Assembly (NCBI GenBank): GCA_019454045.1
Contig: SKCR01049654.1
Coordinates: forward strand, 248,001-312,000
Origin: Zanthoxylum bungeanum
Lineage: Eukaryota > Streptophyta > Magnoliopsida > Sapindales > Rutaceae
DNA: 64,000 nucleotides
Direction of reading: 5' to 3'
The notes below the pieces were generated by a model. That model saw only the letters and a program-made list of their open reading frames with translations. It ran no database searches and was not told the DNA's origin. The translations under genes were made by a program, and so were the position numbers. This document shows, one piece after another, positions 55,720 to 64,000 of this stretch (within the stretch, counting starts at the first letter, position 1; every line of letters begins with the position of its first letter).

Positions 55720-56369
55720 AAGGTTAAAATCCAGATTTATCCGATGCTTCTTACCATGATCATTATCAAACCAGTTAATCTTGTAAGGGATATGGTCAAT
55801 TTGTGGTTCAAAAGCTAAAAGTTGGTCAATTAAATCATGAGCAGTTCTGGCAGTGAAGAGGATATGTTTTACAGGTTTTGACAGGAACCCATTTCTTTTG
55901 GCGTCATCAAGAAACACACAAAGAAAATCGTAAAATCCATCAGCATTAAATAGTCCAATTGGTTTCTGTGTATGTTCAAGTTCGCTCAAGATAGCACTGT
56001 AAAAATTTCCTCCATCGTGCCCAAGCCTCCTGGCAAAGCAATAAAAGCATCAGCACGGTTAATCATTTCAACAAGTCGCTCAGACATACCTAGCACAATA
56101 CATTCATCTCCATTTGATGGTCCTATAAGATTCGCCTCAGCCAAAGGTTTTGGGATAATTCCCGGAACTTGACTTCCTTCTTCCTATACGGCCCTTGAAA
56201 CGTACCTCATTAGTCCAAGATTGCCACCGCGATATACTAAGTGCATATTTCTTTCAGCTATGACTCTACCCAATTCATGTGATCCCGCAACGAATTCTGG
56301 CTTAGAACCAACACTAGTACCGCAAAACACACAGATGTTTACAACTCGTCTTCTTAAAGTTGCTTCCAT
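55720..56369 (-). pseudogene. LOG-type gene, captured copy 2 (Athila-2)
   Basis: Same gene as 6626-7279, in the same place relative to element landmarks. ICVFCGTSVG, HLVYRGGNLGLM and IIPKPLAEANLIGPSNG are visible. The catalytic-loop motif is nearly canonical (PGGLGTMEE at plus about 56025-56050), unlike copy 1. Damage is different: a TAG after SRAV (near 56184), a TGA in place of the expected Trp after VLS (near 56000) and a one-base deletion near 55965. The C-terminus reads LDFNL. Because the two copies carry different lesions, an intact gene in their common ancestor is inferred. Confidence 0.87.
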
Positions 56370-56916
56370 TTTTTATTTTTTTATATATGTCTTTCTCAAA
56401 TATGGATGTCTTCAAGAGTGCAATGACATGCTGAATTTATAGAACCTGAAAAAGGGTGAGTAACAATAGCACTAGTACCTGCCAAATAACAATTATTAGC
56501 TAAACAGTAAAATATATCATGAAAGTCAAAAAATATGGATCATGTCGGCGAAAATAAAGATAATTACAACAGAAAAGAAAATAAAAGCAATTATTTAAGG
56601 CAACAGAATTGTGTACGCAATACGTCACTCGCTTGGTATTTAAATCCATTAGGATGTGTCTCAAGAATTCATCCATTGCTCAGCCATCACTAATGAATTA
56701 AATCTCATCTTTGTGATTACCAAACACCATTCCTCATATCTTGTTCTGCCTTAAATGCTCTGTTTGTGCCTTTCCCTGAAAATAACACACAAAATTAAAA
56801 ACTCTACAACATGTATACACAAAACATAAAAATTTAAATTAAAAATATTGCATGGGTTGCCTCCCAACTAGCGCTAAATTTTTCGACTTCAGCCAGACGT
56901 GACTGAAATCCATCTG
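56370..56916 (-). other. Athila-2 region with Cys-rich ORF remnant
   Basis: 56434-56441 holds the TATA-like box upstream of LOG. 56590-56740 is a decayed match to the accessory ORF of Athila-1 (for example MVxxNHKDEI against MVSDNREDKI), with stops. 56845-56880 carries the GGCAACCCA segment. Confidence 0.5.
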
Positions 56917-57540
56917 TCAATGAGGTTTCGGCGTGGTTTTGGACGTCCGATTAAAGACAATCCCATGAGTGTTGCTTTTGAAGGGTCTCTTCCAACGGTA
57001 AAGTGGAAAAAAGAATTTTGTCTCATTCAGTGCTTGTGCCACTCTTTTAAATTTTATTGCTCCAGTGGTTCCTGAAAAGAAAGAAAGAAAATCAGGAGGT
57101 CCCGTATGGTGCTTGACTTGGAATAGGAGTTCCATTCTGTCAAGCTTCTGGGCGATATCTTTAATTTGTACTCCCCAAAAAAGTGATGTTTCTCCTGAAT
57201 GCATGAGATCTTCAATATGGTCAGACATTTGCTCCTCAATTTGTTCTGCATCTTGCTCCACCATTTATTCACAGATAAACTTCAGAATTTCATTGCTCAG
57301 CTCTTCATTTGTCATCTGTGAAATGCATGCTCCATATGTGTAAACCTCAGGATGTAAAGATATGTCTGATTGTAGGCTTTTGTCCTTTGTGGTTGGTATG
57401 AATAGCTCATGTAGCTCTTCTTCAAACATCAGTGCAATGCATGCTCCAAGATCTTTATCTTGATGTTGCAGATTTTCCTTCTCACTTGTTGTTGGTATAA
57501 ACAGTTATACTTCTTGTTCCTCATCAGAGTCCGATGAATA
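56917..57540 (-). pseudogene. Unrecognised ORF upstream of the Athila-2 post-pol segment
   Basis: The minus-strand frame 57264-56917 (115 codons) contains EEQMSDHIEDLMHSGETSLF, IAQKLDRMELLFQVKHHTGP and a basic end (RWKRPFKSN, KTTPKPH). Further upstream (57540-57275) the same strand encodes two related short repeats, LGACIALMFEEELHELFIP and YGACISQMTNEELSNE, with an in-frame TAA near 57265. Athila-1 has integrase C-terminus at this place; the sequence here is unlike it. I do not recognise a family. Confidence 0.35.
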
Positions 57541-57559
57541 ATAAAAATATTTTTTTCTA

Positions 57560-58315
57560 TTCTCTTGTGTTTATGTTATGGTGGTTGGAAGCATGAATGA
57601 AAGATGTATGCATGTATGATTAACAAAGTAAACTTATTAAAGGTGTATAAACACACTCTTGATCATTTGATGGTCTTGTTGTCATTCTAGAGTTATTAGG
57701 ACACTCATTGATGACCTAGAATTGTTATTTAGTTGTTTCAAAATGGTGAGACTTGTTTGGTGTTGTAGAGATTAGATTAAAGTATTGGATTTGGTTGATT
57801 TTGGTTAATTTATTAATTTGATTAATTTGAGAAATTAGGGTTCATAACCTCCGTCAAAATTGGGGCTTTTTATATATGTGTTATATAATGATGTATATAA
57901 GATGTACAAATCATTTAGTATTGATTGGAAATCATTTAAAGTTGTTTTGAACAAATTTGGACCAAAATGCAAAAAGTTGTAAATTGGAGACCCATTCGGC
58001 AATTGCAAGATTTTTGTGGTTTTGTGTTGTGAGTTGTATTTTGATGTATATGATATGTAGAAATCATTTTTGGTAGTGATTTGAAATCACATAAATTTGT
58101 ATTTGACAAATTAGGACTAAATGATCAAAATGCAAACTATAAGGGTCTCACGGCAAATATGGGAAAATCTGATTTTTGGGTAAAAAAAATTCAATTTTTA
58201 AGTATTGAGTAATTAGAATAAATAATTTTATTTTAATTGCCCGAGAAAAAAATATTGAAATTGGAAAAAATTATTTTTCCATGTTCCGTTGCGTTTACCC
58301 CTAAAATCCCCAACA
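57560..58315 (+). repeat. copia-2 5' LTR, truncated
   Basis: Matches the last third of the copia-1 LTR (from TTGTTGGATG near 23440), ending AAATCCCCAACA. The left boundary is diffuse. Confidence 0.7.
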
Positions 58316-58318
58316 AAA

Positions 58319-58330
58319 TGGTATGAGAGC
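58319..58330 (+). other. Primer-binding site of copia-2
   Basis: TGGTATGAGAGC, one mismatch to the copia initiator-Met site. Confidence 0.8.
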
Positions 58331-59062
58331 GAGTCTGATTCTGAGCACATGATATGATTATGCCTTTAAATTTGATGTTTAATCTAATCTTTATTTTATG
58401 CATGCATGCATGTGTTTATTTAATTTGATTAAATAAAGTGAATAACATCTTTTGTGGAAAATCTCTATTTGAAATAAGGTTTTATAATTAATATGTAAAT
58501 GATGTATTTTCTTGGTCTGTCTTGTCAATACAGCTTATGGATAAATATTCTATGACTATATCTGAGAATGTGCCAAAGTTGGGAGGATATAGCCGGTAGG
58601 AATTTATCTGTACCGGATATATTTGTGATATTAGGTAAATTCAAGCGAAAGCAGAATCCTGAACGTGCCAAAGCTGTCAGGGTTACGCAATTATCTTGAA
58701 TTTATCATTGACAAGTTTAACCTTGATACGCCTCCCTGTGAACGTGCCAAAGCTATCATAATGAGAAACGATCAGGACCGGAACTCAGGAGTCACTGGTG
58801 AGTGACTGACAATGAGTTGTCTACCTAATGAATATACGTAAGCGAGAACGTGCCAAAGCTGTGAGCTAAAATATATTCAGGGGGTCCACTTTTCACTATT
58901 GTATTCAAGTATGTATTTTGTTTGGGGATTATATTTTTGCATGAAAATAGTGAGAGGGGCATTTTTAGATTAAAAATTCATGATCTATTTAATTATTATG
59001 ATATTATATGAAATTATTTTGTCTGCTAACCGTTTATTTTCTATCTATTTGATAGATATGTA
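58331..59062 (+). promoter_or_regulatory. copia-2 structured leader with four repeated hairpins
   Basis: Motif copies at 58565-58581 (GAATGTGCCAAAGTTGG), 58661-58677, 58740-58756 and 58846-58862. Arms: CTATATCT/GGATATAG, AATCCTGA/TCAGGGTT, a weaker third (TGTGA/TCATA) and TGAATATA/TATATTCA. Several arm differences from copia-1 keep pairing. Confidence 0.75.
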
Positions 59063-59900
59063 ATGGCGGCTTCTTCGAACAACATGTTTGCTCGTATGCT
59101 TGATACGAATAAGCTCAAGGGCGCTAAGAACTTTGCAGACTGGTATATGGATTTGAGGATCATCCTCAGATCCGAAAAGCTGAGATATATATTGAAAGGT
59201 CCATTATCCCTTGCTATATCTGTAGATGCATCACCAGAAGAGATTGAGACTTTCCAGAAATGGAAAGATGATGATTTAAGGGTTAAATCATATATTCTCA
59301 GTTCTCTGGCTTCTGAACTGAAGAGGCAATATTTTGAGATGCATGATGCTTATAGCATGATGACACAACTCTGTGAATCGTTCATTAACCAAGAACATGT
59401 CTTGGTTCACATAGTAGCAATGGAACTTTTCAATTCCAAACTTGACGATGGACAGGTTGTGAACACACATGTTCTTCATTTGATCGATTTGATCGAGCAA
59501 TTGAGGCGCAATGATTTCCCTCTCAATGATATTCTGGGACGGAGTGTCATTCTTGGTTCACTCTCGGCGTCGTATCGCCAGTTTGTTATGTACTTCAACA
59601 TGAACATGATTCATTGTACTTATCATGAGTTGCATAGAATGCTTCTCACAGCGAAGGGGGATTTAAAGAATAGAGTGCCGACTCACCTTCTGAAACCTAC
59701 TTCACTTTCCGTTTCTTCCCACTCCAAGTCGAAGGGGAAGAAAACAAATGAAAATAAGGAGAAATGTTACAATGTTCCTCCGCAGGCTAAGGTAGCGAAG
59801 CCCAAGAGATCTCCTGACGATAAGTGTCTTAACTGCTAGAAGGTCGGGCATTGGAAAAGGAATTGTCCTGACTACCTTGCCCAAATCAGGAGGGAAAGAG
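59063..59900 (+). pseudogene. copia-2 gag
   Basis: ATG at 59063, open for 258 codons to the TAG at 59837, with MLDTNKLKGAKNFADWYMDL, LASELKRQYFEMHDAYSMM and LIDLIEQLRRNDFPLND. The stop falls inside the zinc knuckle, after CLNC and before KVGHWKRNCPDYL. Apart from that one codon the gag frame is complete, so this is the best preserved gag in the window. Confidence 0.88.
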
Positions 59901-60240
59901 CATTGACATCAGGTACTTTTATTTTTCCCGTTATTGATATCTCATTAGCTTGTGAAGTTGTCATATCTAGTTGGATTTTAGATTATGCTTGTCCCGTTCA
60001 CATTTGCAATTCGTTGTAGGTGTTGAAGGAAAGTAGACAGTTGAAATCTGGAGAGATGTAGTTGCGGTTCGGGAGTGGTGACTCTCTGGATGCGATTGTA
60101 GTGTGCTTATGCGAGATTCCCTTACACAGTGAGAGATTTTTGCTGCATGACTGTTATGTTGTACCGGGATGCGTAGTAAATATTATATCAATTTTTTTTA
60201 TTAGATATAAAAGGATATCATGTAAATATTAAGAACTGTT
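59901..60240 (+). pseudogene. copia-2 protease region
   Basis: SSWILDYACPVHICNSL stands at the active site; the DSG triad is changed to DYA. Stops near 60019 and 60058. VVPGCVVNIIS marks the end of the domain. Confidence 0.7.
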
Positions 60241-60242
60241 CC

Positions 60243-61118
60243 TTGTATTTATATGATAGAAATAATATTCAGATCATTGTTTGTTTAAATGAGCATGGTC
60301 ATTATATTTTGCACACTTCTCGAGATATTTTGAATACTGGAATTACTAAATGCAAATTATCTGAAATAAATAATACTGAACTTTGGCATATGAGGTTAGG
60401 TCATATAAGCGTGAAACGCCTAACCCAGTTAGTTAAGAATGATTTGATTCTGAATCTCACCATTGAACCTTATTCAACCTGTGAATCTTATATTCGGGGT
60501 AAAATGACCAAAGTCTCATTTTTGGGTGTTGGACACCGAGCCACAGACTTATTGAAACTCGTACATTCTGATGTATGTGGTCTTATAAGTCAGATCGCTC
60601 ACAGTGATTTTTCATACTTCATTACCTTTACCGATGATGTGTCACGGTACAGTTATGTTTATCTGATGAAATATAAATTGTAAACCTTTGAAAAGTTCAA
60701 AGAATTCCGAAACGAAGTAGAAAAACAAACTGGTCAATATATTAAATGTCTTCGATCAGATCGAGGTGGTGAATATATGAGTGGAGAGTTCACTGATTAT
60801 TTAAAGGAGAATGAGATTCTCGCTCAATATACTCCTCCTGGTATTCCACAACATAATGGAGTGTTAGATAGGAGAAATCAGACATTATTGGATATGGTCC
60901 GATCTATATTGAGTTTTACAGATTTGTCTTATTTCTTATGGGGTTATGCTCTTTTAACTGCCGCACATCTTTTGAATAAGATTCATTCTAAAATCATTCA
61001 TATGACTCCGTATAAGATATGGACCGGTAGGAAACCAAATCTTAATTATATTAAGGTTTGGGGTTGTCCTGCATATGTCAGGATAGCTCAGCAGATTAAG
61101 TTTTTGCCTCGAGGGTAA
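60243..61118 (+). pseudogene. copia-2 GAG-pre-integrase and integrase
   Basis: LYDRNNIQIIVCLNEHGHY, LWHMRLGHISVKRLTQLVKN and CESYIRGKM precede the core. Acidic residues in VHSDVCGL, CLRSDRGGEYMSGE and QHNGVLDRRNQTLL (Glu of the last site is Asp). ALLTAAHLLNKI and YKIWTGRKPNLNYIKVWGC follow to 61118. TAA near 60680 breaks the frame once; the second part is open 60777-61118. Confidence 0.87.
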
Positions 61119-62225
61119 AAGTTTAGGTTTGTTGAATATCCTTCAAATATAAAAGGATATTTGTTCTATGATACCGAGCATCGAAATGTGTTCGTAGCTC
61201 ACTTCGGAAAATTTCTAAAGGTAGAATTTTTGACAGAATGAGGTAATCATAGACAGGTTGAACTTGATGAAGTACAACCTGAGACCAACGAACCAACTGA
61301 GGAACCTGAAGTTCAAGAAGATGAAGAACCTTCATTACCCACACTATGTGGGTCCAAAATGGTATCTAGAACCCCCTGAACACTTGTATTTGATACAAGA
61401 AATGAGTCTTGATGTTCTCTTAGTTGAAGAGACTGAACCTTTTACCTATAGAGAAGCGATATTGAACATCGACTCAATGAAGTGGCAAAAGGCCATGAAA
61501 TCAGAGTTAGACTCTATGCATCTGAATCAAGTTTGGGACTTGGTTCAGCTTCCTGAAGGAATTATTCCTATCGGTTGTAAATGGGTTTACAAAAGAAAGC
61601 ACGGGCCTGACGAAAGGTTGAAACTTTTAAGACCCGACTGGTAGCTAAAGGTTACACGCAACGACCTGATGTTGACTACGATGAAATTTTTTCGCCAGTA
61701 GCGATGCTAAAGTATATTAGGATTTTATTGTCTATTGTAGCTTACCATGATTACGAGATTTGGCAGATGGATGCCAAAATAGTTTTTCTAAATTGATTTC
61801 TTGACGAAAAAATCTATATGGAACAACCGGAGGGTTTTGTATCCAGCGAAAACTCGGGCATGATATGTAAGCTTAAGAAGTCCATTTATGGACTTAAGCA
61901 AGCTTCACGAAGTTGAAATCTTTGATTCGACGAGATAATCAAATTGTCTGGTTTTCTCAAGAATTCGGAAGAATCATTTGTGTATAAGAAGGCCAGTGGG
62001 AGTATGGTAGTATTTTTAGTTCTCAATGTTGACAACATCATGATCATTGGGAATGATATCGGATAATATAAGGCATCAAAGCTTACCTCTGTAAGAATCT
62101 CTCCATGAAGGACCTGGGTGAAGCTTCTTATGCCTTAGGCATAAAACTCTATAGAGATAGAGAAATGAAGCTTATTGGGTTATCTCAATCAATGTATATA
62201 GATAAGATCTTATAATGGTATAATT
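61119..62225 (+). pseudogene. copia-2 reverse transcriptase
   Basis: The linker PPEHLYLIQEMSLDVLLVEE and LPEGIIPIGCKWVYKRKHG is open (61258-61644). The rest is riddled with stops: [35 protein letters not shown]. The active site region reads NVDNIMIIGND where YVDD is expected. Not functional. Confidence 0.85.
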
Positions 62226-62990
62226 TTGGTAACTGTAAGACAACAAATATATCGTTCAGACATGGCCTACATCTTTCGAATAAGATGTGCCAACAAACAG
62301 AAGATGAGAAGATTAGAATGTAATCAGCCTTATGTTTTATGTTTGGGAAGAATCATGTATGCCATGTTATGTATTAGGCATGATATCAGCTTCGTAGTTA
62401 GTGTGACCAACAGATATCAGTCCAATCCAGGTAATGACCATTGGATGGCCATTAAACATATCCTAAAGTATCTTAAAGATGCTAAGGATAAGTTTATGAT
62501 TTATGGAGGAAATGAATTGCAGGTTAATGGGTATACGAATTCTGATTTCCAATCGGATCCTGCTGATAGAAATTCTACATCAGGATTCGTGTTTACCCTT
62601 AACGGATGTTTAGTTTGTTGGAAAAGTTCCAAACAGGGGTCCACAGTTGATTCCACCACAGAGGTGGAATATATTACAGCTTCTGAAGCTGCAAAAGAAG
62701 CTGTTTGGGTTAAAAACTTTATCACATAATTGGTAGTTGTCCCAAGTATCGAGAATCTGATTCCGTTATACTGTGATAATAATGGAGCTATTGCGCAAGC
62801 AAAGGAACCGATGGCGCATCAGAATTCGAAGCATGTGAAACGGAAGTACCACATCATTCGAGAGATTGTGTCGCGATGAGACATTATAGTGTGCAAGGTC
62901 CCGAATAAAGATAATGTAGCAGACCTGCTTACCAAATCCATTCCTCCGAAGTTATTTGATAAACATGTGGAGTCGATGGGTATGAGATAC
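62226..62990 (+). pseudogene. copia-2 RNase H and pol C-terminus
   Basis: CLGRIMYAMLCIRHDISFVV and WMAIKHILKYLKDAKDKFMI end RT; VNGYTNSDFQSDPADRNSTS (first Asp changed to Asn), CWKSSKQGSTVDSTTEVEYI and YCDNNGAIAQAKEPMAHQ make RNase H. Open 62226-62729 with TAA after NFIT. It ends LLTKSIPPKLFDKHVESMG near 62985. Confidence 0.85.
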
Positions 62991-63024
62991 AATTGATATT
63001 GGCACTAGAGCAAGTGAGAGAATT

Positions 63025-64000
63025 TGTTAGGGTTGGTGCTCGGAGCGCCAGTTTTATTATGTATTTCCCCGTAAATACTTATGTAAACTTTTTATTATGA
63101 ATAAAATAAACAGTTTCTATTATATAACACATTTTAATATATGTTAAAGACATGATTGACCTTAGAATGATTAGTTATGATACAGTTGCAAAAGCGTCGC
63201 AACTGACATTGAGTTGTATCATAACAGTATCATTTCATTAACAGTTCCTGGTCAAGATTTACATTGCTTGGTCAGTAAGTAAACCCGTTGAGATCGATAC
63301 ATGTCGTATATTGGAATCTTGGATTCCAATGGTTGATTCCCAATGAACCTTGAGACTTGGATACTCGTATAGACATGTAGGTGTTTATATCGGATAAACA
63401 TTGAACGACTTACCGAAGATTCTCAATGGATGCTACACCAACGTCAATAAGAATCTTCTCGGTTTGAGTAGCATAGTGATTCTTTAACTTGAGATATCAC
63501 TGTGGATATATGAGATATCCTACACACTTTGATGGCAGTCACGTCACCGACCTATTTAGGTAGACCTCCGCATGTCCATTGGGAGTGGACTGATCCTCAG
63601 GATATCCTGTGTGTGTCAAGATAGAATCCGCCAGCTTTGTGTACAGAGTATAAGTATTCAATATGGAATTAGCAATCTGTAAAATTCATGGGCCCATGGT
63701 ACACTGTAGAAGTGAGTTCTAAGTGTTATTAAGAGATTGCTAATAGAAACGTCGACGTGATTATATCTATAAAGATTTGACATTTATATCTATATCTCTA
63801 GAATAATCCGGATACCTGTGACGTAGGGATTATATGTATGCAATAACCTCGACATGTATGGTTCAGTGAGTTTATCCATGTTCGTCATAATTTACGGGTG
63901 GGTAGATTATGGACAAGAAATTGGATTTCGTGACGGATATGTGTGAACCTAGAGAGTCTCACTAATGAAATATACTCGTAGAGCACTAGGGCAATTTTTA
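63025..64000 (+). repeat. copia-2 3' LTR, start
   Basis: TGTTAGGGTTGGTGCTCGGA onward, 976 bp within the window, related to 21816-22790. Preceded by GCAAGTGAGAGAATT, a modest purine tract that is deleted in copia-1. Confidence 0.9.

Larger units (their letters stand above)
43296..57540 (-). mobile_element. Athila-2: second LOG-bearing Athila-type element, split twice
   Basis: Left part 43296-44101 matches Athila-1 5720-6600; right part 55680 to about 57540 continues it exactly at the Ogre-2 insertion (ACCTGGTTAGCTGAAATT in both elements). It contains a LOG copy, remains of the Cys-rich ORF, the GGCAACCCA segment and an unrecognised ORF. The LTRs are not in the window: the 3' LTR side should lie left of the Tat element, the other end is cut by copia-2. 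Confidence 0.75.
57560..64000 (+). mobile_element. copia-2: Ty1/copia element, 5' LTR truncated, right end outside window
   Basis: Part of a 5' LTR (about 57560-58315), primer site, leader, gag, protease, integrase, RT, RNase H and the start of the 3' LTR (63025 on). Sister of copia-1 with the same leader structure and gene order. It has no insertion between protease and integrase, so it gives the uninterrupted version. Stops are frequent in protease and RT. Confidence 0.88.

Overview
The window is plant nuclear heterochromatin: a stack of nested, degenerate LTR retrotransposons with no intact host gene in its native setting. Evidence for a plant, probably a eudicot: Ty1/copia elements with an initiator-tRNA-Met type primer site (TGGTATCAGAGC), Athila-type and Tat/Ogre-type Ty3/gypsy elements, hypervariable tandem repeats in gypsy 3' regions, and a plant-type LOG (cytokinin-activating) gene captured by one element. 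The species cannot be named from the sequence.

Layout. (1) 1-16295: a non-autonomous Ogre-like gypsy element on the minus strand (Ogre-1), running off the left edge. It has a 43-bp minisatellite in its 3' region and is split by an Athila-type element, Athila-1 (3127-13159). (2) 16296-21077: minus-strand copia leader, primer site and 5' LTR (copia-M), containing an Ogre-type solo LTR (16652-18530, duplication CTAAT). (3) 21078-43295: a plus-strand Tat-type gypsy element with gag, protease, RT, two RNase H domains and integrase, then an intron-containing antisense gene, a 160-bp tandem array and a 3' LTR. It is split by copia-1 (21816-33193, duplication ATTAT), which carries an Athila-type solo LTR (26200-28372, duplication CGTAC). 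(4) 43296 to about 57540: a second Athila-type element (Athila-2), split by Ogre-2 (44102-55679, duplication ACCTG), whose 3' LTR holds another Athila-type solo LTR (50702-52819, duplication AACCT). (5) About 57560-64000: copia-2, from a truncated 5' LTR to a 3' LTR that runs off the right edge.

The left halves of copia-M, the Tat element and Athila-2 are absent, as expected if each was split by the next insertion and now lies left of position 1. All coding regions carry stops or frameshifts.

The most notable signals: four hairpins in the copia leader that present the same loop and show compensatory stem changes between three copies; a LOG gene plus a Cys-rich ORF carried between pol and the 3' LTR of both Athila copies; a two-intron antisense gene in the Tat element; ten G-box/ABRE motifs upstream of the TATA box of one Athila-type LTR; and a second copy of the primer-binding-site core inside the Ogre LTRs.
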